Below are positions 19,495-27,811 of a stretch of 64,000 bases of DNA, in pieces. The stretch is from Rhodococcus sp. B50 (GTDB lineage Bacteria > Actinomycetota > Actinomycetes > Mycobacteriales > Mycobacteriaceae), in assembly GCF_013602415.1 (NCBI RefSeq), contig NZ_WPAG02000002.1, forward strand, positions 3,475,480 through 3,539,479, read 5' to 3'. The notes beneath the pieces were generated by a model. That model saw only the letters and a list, made by a program, of their open reading frames with translations. It made no database searches and had not been told where the DNA came from. The position numbers and the translations under genes were made by a program. Each line of letters starts with the position of its first letter. The stretch's first letter is position 1.

Positions 19495-21336
19495 TCAACG
19501 GAGGTGGTGCACCTCCTGCAGGCCGTAGACCGGGGTCGGGATTCCTTCGTAGCGCGCCTTCAGCTGCAACGCCAGGTACAGCGAGTAGTGCCGCGACTGG
19601 TGCAGATTGCCGCCGTGGAACCACAGGCCGTCCTGCTGCGTGGGCTTCCACATGTTGCGCTGTTCGCCCTCCCACGGACCTGGGTCCTTGGTGGTGTCGG
19701 AGCCCAGACCCCAGCACTTACCCACCTTGTCTGCGACCTCCTGGGAGATCAGGTCGGCGACCCAGCCGTTCATCGAGCCGTAGCCGGTCGCGTAGACGAC
19801 GAGATCGGCGTCGAGTTCGGTGCCGTCCTCGAGGATCACCGAGGTCTCGGTGAGCTCACGGACGTTGCCGTGGGCCAGCTCGATGTCGCCGTTCGCGACG
19901 AGCTCCGAGGCACCGACGTCGATGTAGTAGCCGGACGCACGACGCAGGTACTTCATGAACAGACCCGAACCGTCGTCGCCCCAGTCGTGCCGGAAGCCCG
20001 CCTTCTCGAGCCGGTCGTAGAACTCGGCGTCGCGCTCGCGGATCTTCTCGTAGATCGGGATCTGGAACTCGTGCATGATCCGGTACGGCAGGGACGCGAA
20101 GGTCAGGTCGGCCTTCTGGGTCGTGACGCCTGCGGCGAGGGCCCGCTCGGAGTACAGGTCGCCGAGGCCGAGGTCCATGAGCGAATCGGATTTGACGATG
20201 TGCGTCGACGAGCGCTGCACCATCGTGACGTCCGCGCCGACCTCCCACAGGGCACCGCAGATGTCGTGTGCGCTGTTGTTGGCACCGATCACGACGACCT
20301 TCTTGCCGGCATAGGCGTCGGGGCCGGGGTGGGCGCTGGAATGGTGCTGTTCGCCGCGGAACAGGTCCATCCCGGGGAAGTCGGGGACGTTCGGCTTACC
20401 CGACATGCCGGTCGCGATGACGAGCTGCTTCGGCCGGAGGACCACCGGTTCGCCGTCGCGCACGACGTGGACGGTCCACTCCCCTGTCTCCTCGTCGTAG
20501 CTCGCCGAGGTGCACTCCGACTTCGACCAGTACGGAACCTCCATCACCTTCGTGTACATCTCGAGCCAGTCCGCGATCTTGTCCTTGGGCGCGAAGACCG
20601 GCCAGTTGTCGGGGAAGGGCATGTACGGCAGGTGGTCGTACCAGACCGGGTCGTGGAGACACAGCGACTTGTAGCGGCCGCGCCACTGGTCGCCGGGCCG
20701 GTCGTACTTGTCGAGCACGATCGCGGGGACCCCGAGCTGACGCATGCGGGCGCCGAGCGCGATGCCGCCCTGACCACCACCGACGATCACGACGTACGGC
20801 TGGCGCGTGTAGCCGAGCTCGCGTTCCTCGATCTCTCGCTGCTCCGACCACGTGACCCTCTGCTTGTCCGCGCCATGGTTCGTACCGCGCGGACGACGCG
20901 TGCCCTTCTTCTCCTCGTATCCCTTCAGTTCCTGCATCGTGGTCAGCAACGTGAAGGCGCGATCCTCACCGCTCTCCTCGTCGCGCTTCAGACGCAGATG
21001 GCCGACGCCACGCCCCACCGCGGTCTCGAATGCGATCCAGGCGCTGAGCACGCCGTCGTCGTCGGACGCCGGTTCGGTAGCGCGGAAACCGCTCGGGTCG
21101 GTCTCGGCGAGTCGCGCGTGCAGCATGTCCGCGACGCCCGCGCGTCCCTCGACGGTCTTGAGATTCCAGGTGAAGGCGACGAGATCGCGCCAGAAGGAGT
21201 CGGTGCCGAACAGGCCGGCAGCGGCGTCGACGTCGCGCTGCGCGAGGGCGGTGCCGAAAGTCTGCAACCAGGCGTCGACGCGGTCGTCGGGAGTCGCGGA
21301 GCCGGTGGTCGCAGGCTTGTCGAGGGTGTCGGTCAT
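19495..21336 (-). CDS. Flavin-containing monooxygenase with N-terminal NTF2-like domain
   Basis: The 613-aa protein joins a SnoaL/NTF2-like N-terminal region (residues about 18-145) to a class B flavin monooxygenase. The FAD motif is VVIVGGGQGG (183-191), followed by the LDKYDRPGDQWRGRY segment, and the NADPH motif is VVVIGANNSAHD (347-358). Late YATGYGSMNGW matches the conserved ATGY of this class. Such enzymes insert one oxygen atom into ketones, amines or sulfur compounds; the substrate is unknown. The ATG at 21336 follows GGAAAGGACT. The divergent GAF regulator 147 bp away probably controls it. Confidence 0.9.
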   Translation of the reverse strand: MTDTLDKPATTGSATPDDRVDAWLQTFGTALAQRDVDAAAGLFGTDSFWRDLVAFTWNLKTVEGRAGVADMLHARLAETDPSGFRATEPASDDDGVLSAWIAFETAVGRGVGHLRLKRDEESGEDRAFTLLTTMQELKGYEEKKGTRRPRGTNHGADKQRVTWSEQREIEERELGYTRQPYVVIVGGGQGGIALGARMRQLGVPAIVLDKYDRPGDQWRGRYKSLCLHDPVWYDHLPYMPFPDNWPVFAPKDKIADWLEMYTKVMEVPYWSKSECTSASYDEETGEWTVHVVRDGEPVVLRPKQLVIATGMSGKPNVPDFPGMDLFRGEQHHSSAHPGPDAYAGKKVVVIGANNSAHDICGALWEVGADVTMVQRSSTHIVKSDSLMDLGLGDLYSERALAAGVTTQKADLTFASLPYRIMHEFQIPIYEKIRERDAEFYDRLEKAGFRHDWGDDGSGLFMKYLRRASGYYIDVGASELVANGDIELAHGNVRELTETSVILEDGTELDADLVVYATGYGSMNGWVADLISQEVADKVGKCWGLGSDTTKDPGPWEGEQRNMWKPTQQDGLWFHGGNLHQSRHYSLYLALQLKARYEGIPTPVYGLQEVHHLR

Positions 21337-21426
21337 GGTGAGTCCTTTCCCGTAGTGATGTGATCCAGAACACTCCCCATGCCTGCACCCGGGCAAGCGT
21401 TGCGTCACGTTGCACGGGCACCCATT

Positions 21427-21440
21427 TGTGGCGCAGCACA
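21427..21440. promoter_or_regulatory. TGTG-N6-CACA, weak operator candidate
   Basis: A short inverted repeat in the 147-bp space between the monooxygenase and its divergent regulator. The half sites are only 4 bp, so chance is likely. Confidence 0.2.
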
Positions 21441-21483
21441 CATTTGCGCCCTATGCTCCGAGGACGACGACGAAGAGGAGACC

Positions 21484-22746
21484 GTGACCACGTTCAGCGC
21501 GATCGCGCCCGGCACCGACCTGTCGCGCTACGCGCGCGAGTTGACGCGGATGCACGACGCAGTGATCGGCGGCGCCCGGTCACCGATGCGACCCCGGCCG
21601 CTGGTGTCCCGTTCGTGGCAGCGCGTGCTCGACGCAGGCCTCGATCCCACCGGGATCAACGAGCGAAACCGCCTGCCGGCCGCGGAGGTCGAGCGACGCC
21701 GCCGCGCGTCCGCTCTCTCCGCGGTGATCGGCGATCTCGAACAGGTGATCACGCCCGTCGCCGACGCCTCCCATCTGCTGCTGGTGGTGACGGATGCCGA
21801 CGGCGTGATTCTCTGGCGCAGCGGTTCCGCACCGATCCGTTCCCGCGCCGACGCCCTCGGTTTCCAGGAGGGAACGGTGTGGACCGAATCGACGGTCGGC
21901 ACCAACGCCATCGGCACGGCGCTCGCGGAGGCCGCACCCGTCCAACTGTTCTCGGGTGAGCACTTCGAGACGACCCAGCACCCTTGGTACTGCACCGCCG
22001 CCCCGATCCACGACCCGATCCGCGGCGACCTGCTGGGCATCGTCGACGTCAGCGGCCCTGCACTGACCCTGCATCCGGCCATCATCGCCCTCGTCGACAC
22101 CGCCGTCCGGCTCGCCGAATCGCAGTTGTGGCGACGGCACGAGGTGCGCCTCGAACGGCTCCGCACCGAGGCCGCTCCGCTGCTGTCGTCGACCCGGGGA
22201 CCGGTGCTGCTCGTCGACGAGGACGGTTGGGTCGCGCACGCCTCCGGTATCGCCGCCGAGCGGGTCGCGGTTCCGCGGCAGGCCCGTCCCCTGACCGTGC
22301 CGGGAATGGGATTGTGTGTACCCGAACGTCTTTCACACGGTTGGCTGATACGCGGGGCGGCAGCGACCTCGAGACTGCGGATGATTCTGCACGTGTCGTC
22401 GTCGCCGACCGTGGAGGTCTTCGGGGACGACGACTCGTGGCGCACCCTCGTCACCGCCCGTCAGGCCGAGATCCTGCTGTTGCTGCACGAACGCGGCCCG
22501 GACGGAATGACGGTCGCGGCGCTCAGCCGGGCCCTCTACGGGGACGACGACCATGCCGTGTCGGTCCGGGCCGAGGTGTCGCGGCTGCGACGCGCGATCG
22601 GAGACGTGATCGAGAGCAAGCCCTACCGGCTCGCCGGCACCGTCGACCTGTCGCTGAACCTCGGTACGGACGAACGGCTCGCCGACTCCGACTTCATCCG
22701 CCGCTCGGGGGCGCCCGGAGTGCGAGCGCTCGGCGCCGCCCACTGA
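21484..22746 (+). CDS. GAF-domain transcriptional regulator
   Basis: The 420-aa protein has an acetoin-regulator-like N-terminus (SRSWQRVLDAGLDPTGINERNRLP near residue 40), a GAF domain at about residues 75-195 with EGTVWTESTVGTNAIGTAL and HPWYCTAAPIHDP, and at the C-terminus a winged-helix-like region (RQAEILLLLHERGPDG...ALYGDDDHAVSVRAEVSRLRRAIG) at about 325-385. It lacks the sigma-54 AAA+ domain of classical AcoR proteins. It therefore probably works as a ligand-sensing DNA-binding regulator for housekeeping promoters. The GTG at 21484 follows GAAGAGGAG. It is divergent from the flavin monooxygenase, its likely target. Confidence 0.83.
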   Translation: MTTFSAIAPGTDLSRYARELTRMHDAVIGGARSPMRPRPLVSRSWQRVLDAGLDPTGINERNRLPAAEVERRRRASALSAVIGDLEQVITPVADASHLLLVVTDADGVILWRSGSAPIRSRADALGFQEGTVWTESTVGTNAIGTALAEAAPVQLFSGEHFETTQHPWYCTAAPIHDPIRGDLLGIVDVSGPALTLHPAIIALVDTAVRLAESQLWRRHEVRLERLRTEAAPLLSSTRGPVLLVDEDGWVAHASGIAAERVAVPRQARPLTVPGMGLCVPERLSHGWLIRGAAATSRLRMILHVSSSPTVEVFGDDDSWRTLVTARQAEILLLLHERGPDGMTVAALSRALYGDDDHAVSVRAEVSRLRRAIGDVIESKPYRLAGTVDLSLNLGTDERLADSDFIRRSGAPGVRALGAAH

Positions 22747-22826
22747 CGCGGCCGGGCCATGTTTCCACCCCTCGGCGACCGGGAACGCACCAGTGAACCC
22801 GAGTCGTCGAACATGTTGGAGACACA

Positions 22827-23225
22827 ATGACCGTTCTCGTCGTCACGGACAGTCCCGAAGGTCCGACCCAGAAGATCGCCCGGCTCGTCGCCGATGCGCT
22901 GGGTGAGCGGGACATCGACGTCACCGTCGGTGACATCTCGGATCTCGAGCGGTCGGAGGAATTCGAAGGCGTCGTCTTCGGAGGTGAGGTCGACGCCGGT
23001 GAATACTCGCCGGACACCCTCGAACTGTTGTCGTCGCGGGCCTCCGGGTTGAGTCAGCAACTCGTGTGGCTGTTCGCAGTGGGCGACGAAAGCGGCGAGG
23101 ACACACCGGATCCGGTGTCCGAGCTCGCGGCACTCGACTACCGCTCCTTCGCCCCGTCCGCGGGCGAGGACGAGGTGCGGTCGTGGGCCGCCTTCATCGC
23201 CGACGAGATCGACGGCCACAGCTGA
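22827..23225 (+). CDS. Flavodoxin-like protein
   Basis: The 132-aa protein starts MTVLVVTDSPEGPTQKIARLVADAL, a flavodoxin-type first strand and phosphate loop, though the usual T/SxTGxT loop reads TDSPEGPTQ. Later strands are VVFGGEVDAGEY and QLVWLFAVGDESGEDTPDP. It resembles flavodoxin_5/MioC-like domain proteins, and FMN binding is likely but unproven. A GGAGACACA ribosome binding site precedes the ATG. It sits between the GAF regulator and an MBL-fold hydrolase on the same strand, 32 bp before the latter, so the two may be co-transcribed. A redox partner role is inference. Confidence 0.65.
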   Translation: MTVLVVTDSPEGPTQKIARLVADALGERDIDVTVGDISDLERSEEFEGVVFGGEVDAGEYSPDTLELLSSRASGLSQQLVWLFAVGDESGEDTPDPVSELAALDYRSFAPSAGEDEVRSWAAFIADEIDGHS

Positions 23226-23256
23226 ACCCGCACGTTCCCACGAGCGAAGGGCCGCC

Positions 23257-24000
23257 ATGCTGCACACGGATGTCGCGCCGGGCGTACATCGTCTCGCACA
23301 CGCCGACGTCAACGTCTACCTGATCGAGGACGACGACGGAGTGACCGTCGTCGACACGGGACTGCCCGCGACCGCGGGCCGCATCGAAGGAGCGATCTCA
23401 CGGCTCGGCCGACGCGTCGACGACGTGCAGGGAGTCGTCCTCACGCACGCCCACTTCGACCACGTCGGTTCGGCGAAGCGACTGCGTGAACGGTGGCGCG
23501 TGCCGGTCTGGGCGCATCGCGACGAGAAGTTCCTCGCCGCACATCCCTATCGCTACCAGCACGAACGCAATCGGCTGCTCTATCCGGTCCGGTATCCCGC
23601 GTGCATCCCCGTGCTCACCCGGATGACCGTGGCGGGGGCACTGTGGGTGCGCGGCATCGACGACGTGGCGCTCTTCCACGGCTCCGAGCCGCTCGACCTG
23701 CCCGGTCGTCCCGTCCCTCTCCACACCCCCGGCCACACCTACGGGCACTGCGCACTGCATCTTCCTGATCGTGACACCGTGATCGTCGGCGACGCGATCG
23801 TCACCCTCGACCCGTACACCGGCAGGCACGGTCCACAGATCGTCTCGGGTGCGGCCACCGCCGACAGCGCTACCGCTCTCGCCTCACTGTCGGCCATCGC
23901 CGGTACCGGCGCGAAACACGTCCTCGTCGGCCACGGCGAGCCCTGGCACGACGGGGCGGCCGCGGCCGTGGAGCGAGCGGTGCTCGCCGGGCCGAGCTGA
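23257..24000 (+). CDS. MBL-fold metallo-hydrolase
   Basis: The 247-aa protein has the metallo-beta-lactamase fold with THAHFDHVG (His64, His66, Asp68, His69), an upstream VVDTGLPATAGRIEGAI strand, a downstream HTPGHTYGHCALHLP metal-site His and a Gly-Asp AIVGDAIVT-like strand, then the last His in HVLVGHGEPW. Both zinc sites look complete. Glyoxalase II-like or lactonase activity would fit the order of motifs, but no specific substrate can be read. It lies 32 bp after the flavodoxin-like gene and ends just before a 32-bp perfect palindrome that probably ends transcription. Confidence 0.85.
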   Translation: MLHTDVAPGVHRLAHADVNVYLIEDDDGVTVVDTGLPATAGRIEGAISRLGRRVDDVQGVVLTHAHFDHVGSAKRLRERWRVPVWAHRDEKFLAAHPYRYQHERNRLLYPVRYPACIPVLTRMTVAGALWVRGIDDVALFHGSEPLDLPGRPVPLHTPGHTYGHCALHLPDRDTVIVGDAIVTLDPYTGRHGPQIVSGAATADSATALASLSAIAGTGAKHVLVGHGEPWHDGAAAAVERAVLAGPS

Positions 24001-24023
24001 GGCGGTCCGAAGACCGGAACGCG

Positions 24024-24055
24024 CACAGCCCCGGTGGATATCCACCGGGGCTGTG
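24024..24055. terminator. 32-bp perfect palindrome, bidirectional terminator
   Basis: CACAGCCCCGGTGGA and its complement flank TA. It lies between the MBL hydrolase and the convergent tRNA-Ser gene. Confidence 0.8.
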
Positions 24056-24063
24056 AACCTGCG

Positions 24064-24148
24064 CGGAAGCGGAGGGATTTGAACCCCCGTTGGTGTTACC
24101 CAAGCTCGCTTTCAAGGCGAGTGCATTCGGCCGCTCTGCCACGCTTCC
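24064..24148 (-). tRNA. tRNA-Ser (anticodon TGA)
   Basis: Minus strand: acceptor GGAAGCG/CGCTTCC, anticodon stem CTCGC-CTTGAAA-GCGAG giving TGA, a long serine-type variable arm and T arm GGGGGTTCAAATCCCTC. Length is 85 nt and no CCA is encoded. Confidence 0.95.
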
Positions 24149-24199
24149 GTGGCAGATCCTAACCGCTCCGCGCGAACAAGACCTAACCGATTCGAAGCC

Positions 24200-24670
24200 T
24201 CAGCGGTCGGCCAGAGTGTGCTCGACGCGCGCGAAGACCCGCGCCAGCATGTCGAGCTCGTCCACCGACAGCAGATCGATGAGGTGGGTACGCACGTCGT
24301 CGACGTGGGTGGGCGCGGCCTCCCGCAGTCGCCGCCGGCCCTCGTCGGTGATGGTGGCGAGCACGCCGCGACCGTCGTCGGGGCACGAGCTGCGTACGAC
24401 CATCTTCTCCTGTTCCATCCGCCGGATCTGATGGGTGAGACGACTGCGCGAGGACAGCACACCGTCGGCGAGATCGCTCATGCGCAACGCGCCGTCGGGG
24501 GCTTCGGAGAGCATGACCAGGATCCGATACTCCGCCAGCGACAAGCCGTGTCGATCGTTGAGAGACCGGCTGAGTGCGCTCATGAGACGGTTGTTCCCGT
24601 CCATGTAGAGACGCCAGGCCTCCTGCTCCTTCGCGGTCAACCACTTGGGTTCGTCTCGTTCGCTGGTCAC
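24200..24670 (-). CDS. MarR-family transcriptional regulator
   Basis: The 156-aa protein has the winged-helix layout of MarR: an N-terminal helix (LTAKEQEAWRLYMDGNNRLMSALSRSLN), helix-turn-helix LRMSDLADGVLSSRSRLTHQIRRMEQEKMV and a wing with DDGRGVLATITDEGRRRL. The GTG at 24670 is chosen since TACACT lies 7 nt upstream and no ribosome binding site is seen, so the transcript is probably leaderless. It is divergent from the quinone oxidoreductase, 119 bp away, which may be its target. Such regulators usually respond to phenolic or oxidising ligands; the ligand here is unknown. Confidence 0.88.
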   Translation of the reverse strand: MTSERDEPKWLTAKEQEAWRLYMDGNNRLMSALSRSLNDRHGLSLAEYRILVMLSEAPDGALRMSDLADGVLSSRSRLTHQIRRMEQEKMVVRSSCPDDGRGVLATITDEGRRRLREAAPTHVDDVRTHLIDLLSVDELDMLARVFARVEHTLADR

Positions 24671-24677
24671 GCCGGGG

Positions 24678-24683
24678 AGTGTA
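24678..24683 (-). promoter_or_regulatory. Candidate -10 box for leaderless marR gene
   Basis: TACACT on the minus strand, 7 nt before the GTG at 24670. Confidence 0.5.
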
Positions 24684-24776
24684 ATGCCGAACGTCCGTTG
24701 TGTTACCCCTCGGTAGCTTCGAGCAGGTGACGGTGTCGCGACCGGAGTGACCGTCCCCTCACTGCGCCGCACGCGA

Positions 24777-24782
24777 TAGCGT
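24777..24782 (+). promoter_or_regulatory. Candidate -10 box for leaderless quinone oxidoreductase gene
   Basis: TAGCGT lies 7 nt before the ATG at 24790. Confidence 0.5.
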
Positions 24783-24789
24783 CGAACAC

Positions 24790-25776
24790 ATGTATGCAAT
24801 CGTCGCCACCGAACCCGGTGGTCCAGAAGTTCTCCGGTGGACCGAGCAGCCCGACCCGGACCTGCCTCCCGGGCACGTACTTCTCGATGTCGCGGCGACC
24901 GCGGTCAACCGCGCCGACCTGCTGCAACGGCGCGGCCTCTACCCGCCGCCCCCGGGAGCGAGCAACATCCTGGGCCTCGAATGCTCCGGCGTGATCTCCG
25001 AACTCGGCGAGGGTGTGACGGGCTGGAACATCGGCGACCGGGTCTGCGCCCTGCTCACCGGCGGCGGGTACGCCGAGAAGGTCGCGGTACCCGCCTCCCA
25101 GCTGCTGCCGGTACCGAAGGGCATCGACCTCGCGGTCGCCGCGTCGCTTCCCGAGATCGCGTGCACGGTGTGGTCGAACGTCGTGATGACGGCCGGCCTG
25201 ACGCGCGGCGACGTCCTGCTCGTCCACGGTGGCGGCGGCGGTATCGGCACGCACGCCATCCAGGTGGGTAAGGCGCTCGGTGCGAAGGTCGCGGTGACGG
25301 CCTCTGCCGGCAAGCTCGACCGCTGCCGCGAACTCGGTGCCGATCTGGCGATCGATTACCGCGAGCAGGACTTCGTCAGCGAAGTGCGCAACGCGTTCGG
25401 TGGCGCCGACGTCGTGCTCGACAACATGGGCGCGAAGTACCTGGCCCGGAACATCGACGTCCTCGCTCCCGACGGACGCCTCGTCGTCATCGGCATGCAG
25501 GGCGGCACCAAGGGCGAACTGCACCTCGGCAAACTGCTCGCCAAGCGCGGTCACGTCATCGCGACCGGTCTGCGCGGCCGGCCGGACTCGGGACCGTCGG
25601 GCAAGAGCGCGATCATCGACTCCGTGCGCGCCAACCTGTGGCCGCTCATCGAGGAGGCGAAGGTGCATCCCGTCGTGCACGCCGAGCTCCCGATCACCGA
25701 AGCGGCACGTGCACACGAACTGCTCGACAGTCCCGAGACCGTCGGGAAGGTCGTGCTGCGGATCGAGCGGCACTAG
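24790..25776 (+). CDS. NAD(P)H-quinone oxidoreductase, zinc-less MDR family
   Basis: This 328-aa member of the medium-chain dehydrogenase superfamily is of the PIG3/quinone oxidoreductase type, which reduces quinones with NADPH. It starts MYAIVATEPGGPEVLRW, carries NRADLLQRRGLYPPPPGAS (residues about 38-56), the GLECSGVISELGEGV segment and the dinucleotide loop GGGGGIGTHAIQVGKALGAKV near residue 150. The zinc-binding cysteines of alcohol dehydrogenases are absent. Gene order with the class V aminotransferase, bpa, wzt and glfT1 matches M. tuberculosis Rv3777 onwards. The transcript is probably leaderless. The divergent MarR gene may regulate it. Confidence 0.9.
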   Translation: MYAIVATEPGGPEVLRWTEQPDPDLPPGHVLLDVAATAVNRADLLQRRGLYPPPPGASNILGLECSGVISELGEGVTGWNIGDRVCALLTGGGYAEKVAVPASQLLPVPKGIDLAVAASLPEIACTVWSNVVMTAGLTRGDVLLVHGGGGGIGTHAIQVGKALGAKVAVTASAGKLDRCRELGADLAIDYREQDFVSEVRNAFGGADVVLDNMGAKYLARNIDVLAPDGRLVVIGMQGGTKGELHLGKLLAKRGHVIATGLRGRPDSGPSGKSAIIDSVRANLWPLIEEAKVHPVVHAELPITEAARAHELLDSPETVGKVVLRIERH

Positions 25777-25840
25777 AGGTTGCGGCGCTGAATGCAACCA
25801 GAGGTTGCGGAGCTGAATGCAACTAGAGGTTGCGGAGCTC
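25775..25840. repeat. 25-bp tandem repeat, about 2.6 copies, over a stop codon
   Basis: AGAGGTTGCGG(C/A)GCTGAATGCAAC repeats at 25775-25799 and 25800-25824. A third partial copy from 25825 contains the last codons and stop of the class V aminotransferase gene. Each unit can form a GGTTGC/GCAACC hairpin, so the array may act as a terminator between the two convergent genes. Confidence 0.8.
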
Positions 25841-27022
25841 GCGGACGAGCTGATCCACCTCGAAGCTCGTCGTGTAGGGGGCGAGACCGATGCTCACCGC
25901 TCCCCCTTCGTCGCTGACGCCGAGGGAGTCGAGGAGACGGCTCGATCCGCGGGTGCTCGCCACCGTCGCAATGCGACGGTCGGCGAGGTGCGCAGCCACC
26001 TTCTCGGCCGGGACCCCGTCGACGGTGAAGCTCAGGGTGGGGACGCGACTCGACGCGCGGCCGAGCACGATCACACCGGTGAGGCTGTCGAGTTGCCGCA
26101 TCAGCCGGTCGAACAGCACGTCCTGGTAGTTCTGCATCGAGCTGATCGAGATGTCGAGACGTTCGCGTCGTGAGCCGGTGGCGTCGTCGTCGAGCGAGGC
26201 GATGAAGTCGATGGACGCGGGGATGCCTGCGAGCAGGCCGAACTGGTGGCCGCCCACCTCGAGGCGCTCGGCCCCGCGCGCATGCGGGTTCAGCGACATC
26301 GCCGGCACCCGTTCGAGATGTCCGGGGTCGGCGAAGACGAGCGCGCCGATCTGCGGTCCGCCCCACGCGGCCATGTCGACGGTGAGGACGTCGGCGCCGA
26401 GATCGTCGATGTCGATATGGGCGTAGGGGGCGGCGCCGGCGGCGTCGACGACCATGAGGCCACCCACCTCGTGGACGAGATCGGCCACGGCTCGCACGTC
26501 GGGCGCGGTGCCGACGATCGACGACGCCGCGGTGAGCGCGACGAGCCGGGTGGTGGGCGTGATGAGTTCCTCGTACTGCCAGGTGGGCAGCTCACACGTC
26601 TCGATCTCGATCTCGGCCCACCGCACCTGCGCGCCGTAGCGGCTCGCGACCCGCAGCCACGGAGCGATGTTCGCTTCGTCGTCGAGCCGCGACAACACCA
26701 TGCCGGTGCCGAGTCCGAGGCGGGAACTGAGGGCTTCGGCGAGCCAGGCGAGCAACACCGCGTGACTCGGGCCCAGGACGACCCCGGCCGGATCCGCACC
26801 CACGAGTTCCGCGACCGCGACGCGCGCCTCCTCGAGGATCGCGGCGCTGCGACGCGACGACAGGTGCCGTCCCGTGGCCGAGGCGGCCGAGTTCCGGAAC
26901 GCAGTGGACACGGTGCGTGACACCACGTCGGGGATCTGCATGCCGGCCCGTGGATCGAGATGGATCCAACCGTCGCCGAGCGAGGGGATGAGCCCCCGGA
27001 TCCGGGCAACGTCGTAAGCCAT
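25823..27022 (-). CDS. Class V aminotransferase/cysteine desulfurase homologue lacking the PLP lysine
   Basis: The 399-aa protein follows the fold type I layout of cysteine desulfurases: GPSHAVLLAWLAEAL near residue 84, VALTAASSIVGTAPDV near 161, and VVDAAGAAPYAHIDIDDLGAD (Asp193, pyridine contact) near 191. The segment that should carry the Schiff-base Lys (usually HKxxGPxGxG) reads DMAAWGGPQIGALVF (residues 216-230), with no Lys. It corresponds in gene order to M. tuberculosis Rv3778c. Without the Lys, normal PLP chemistry is doubtful, so a non-enzymatic or altered role is possible. The ATG at 27022 follows TAGAGT by 7 nt. The last codons lie inside a tandem repeat. Confidence 0.85.
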   Translation of the reverse strand: MAYDVARIRGLIPSLGDGWIHLDPRAGMQIPDVVSRTVSTAFRNSAASATGRHLSSRRSAAILEEARVAVAELVGADPAGVVLGPSHAVLLAWLAEALSSRLGLGTGMVLSRLDDEANIAPWLRVASRYGAQVRWAEIEIETCELPTWQYEELITPTTRLVALTAASSIVGTAPDVRAVADLVHEVGGLMVVDAAGAAPYAHIDIDDLGADVLTVDMAAWGGPQIGALVFADPGHLERVPAMSLNPHARGAERLEVGGHQFGLLAGIPASIDFIASLDDDATGSRRERLDISISSMQNYQDVLFDRLMRQLDSLTGVIVLGRASSRVPTLSFTVDGVPAEKVAAHLADRRIATVASTRGSSRLLDSLGVSDEGGAVSIGLAPYTTSFEVDQLVRELRNL

Positions 27023-27029
27023 GGCAGAC

Positions 27030-27035
27030 ACTCTA
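27030..27035 (-). promoter_or_regulatory. Candidate -10 box for leaderless class V aminotransferase gene
   Basis: TAGAGT on the minus strand, 7 nt before the ATG at 27022. Confidence 0.5.
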
Positions 27036-27089
27036 GGTCCCGATGTCAATCGGGACGCGCCGTACCTGCACTCGGTGTTGCCCTCTCGG

Positions 27090-27095
27090 TAGGCT
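27090..27095 (+). promoter_or_regulatory. Candidate -10 box for bpa
   Basis: TAGGCT about 75 nt upstream of the bpa ATG would give a leader of about 68 nt rich in CCCGGG-type inverted repeats. Confidence 0.35.
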
Positions 27096-27169
27096 CGATC
27101 GGGTACCCGGCACTCCCGGGACCATCGGGCAACCGGGCACCCCCGGGTGGGAAAGGGAAGAATGGAGTC

Positions 27170-27754
27170 ATGACGCATCCGGACAACGACCAGGTTCTCG
27201 TGATCGGCCCCGACGGCCGGCCCATCCGTGTCTCCCGCGAGGAGGCCGCTCGTGTCGAGGTCGACACCGACTCGGAGGCCAAGGCGGACGAGAACGGCGG
27301 CGAATCTCTGGCCGACATGGTCGAGCAGCCGGCGAAGGTCATGCGGATCGGCACCATGATCAAGCAGCTCCTCGAGGAAGTGAAGGCCGCGCCGCTCGAC
27401 GACGCCAGCCGCACCCGGCTCAAGGACATCCACCTCTCCTCCATCCGCGAGCTCGGGCAGGGACTCGCCCCCGACCTGCGTGAGGAACTGGAGCGGCTCG
27501 CGCTGCCCTTCGGCGAGGACTCGGTGCCCTCCGATGCCGAACTGCGCATCGCGCAGGCCCAGCTCGTCGGCTGGCTCGAAGGTCTGTTCCACGGGATCCA
27601 GACGGCCCTGTTCGCTCAGCAGATGGCGGCCCGCGCCCAGCTCGAGCAGATGCGTCAGGGAGCGCTTCCGCCCGGCGTCGCGCAGGGCGGTCACGGTCAC
27701 ACCGATCAACAGCTTCCCGGTCAGACCCACCCCGGGACCGGCCAGTACCTCTAG
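27170..27754 (+). CDS. bpa: Bacterial proteasome activator Bpa (PafE)
   Basis: Bpa forms a ring that docks on the 20S proteasome and opens its gate without ATP, for degradation of unfolded or selected proteins such as HspR. The 194-aa protein has a helical core (VMRIGTMIKQLLEEVKAAPLDDASRTRLKDIH... to ...WLEGLFHGIQTALFAQQMAARAQLEQMRQG), a disordered Gly/Gln/His-rich tail and the C-terminal GQYL motif that binds the proteasome. The N-terminus contains VLVIGPDGRPIRV. The ATG at 27170 follows GGGAAGAATGGAG. It is followed by wzt, as in M. tuberculosis (Rv3780-Rv3781). Confidence 0.95.
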   Translation: MTHPDNDQVLVIGPDGRPIRVSREEAARVEVDTDSEAKADENGGESLADMVEQPAKVMRIGTMIKQLLEEVKAAPLDDASRTRLKDIHLSSIRELGQGLAPDLREELERLALPFGEDSVPSDAELRIAQAQLVGWLEGLFHGIQTALFAQQMAARAQLEQMRQGALPPGVAQGGHGHTDQQLPGQTHPGTGQYL

Positions 27755-27778
27755 TCCCGGCGGGTACGCCCCGGGACT
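27753..27778 (+). terminator. Possible weak terminator between bpa and wzt
   Basis: AGTCCCGG and its complement flank a 10-nt loop starting at the bpa stop. No T-run. Confidence 0.35.
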
Positions 27779-27797
27779 CCGGTATCGCCGCGACGGG

Positions 27798-27803
27798 TAC
27801 GCT
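27798..27803 (+). promoter_or_regulatory. Candidate -10 box upstream of wzt
   Basis: TACGCT lies 8 nt before a GTG at 27812 that opens an 8-codon mini-ORF, and 32 nt before the wzt start. Confidence 0.45.
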
Positions 27804-27811
27804 CGGGTCCC

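Noticed and set aside
27162..27173. Three-codon ATG-GAG-TCA-TGA frame overlapping the bpa start
   Set aside because: It has no -10 box at leaderless distance, and the GGAG inside it is better explained as the bpa ribosome binding site.
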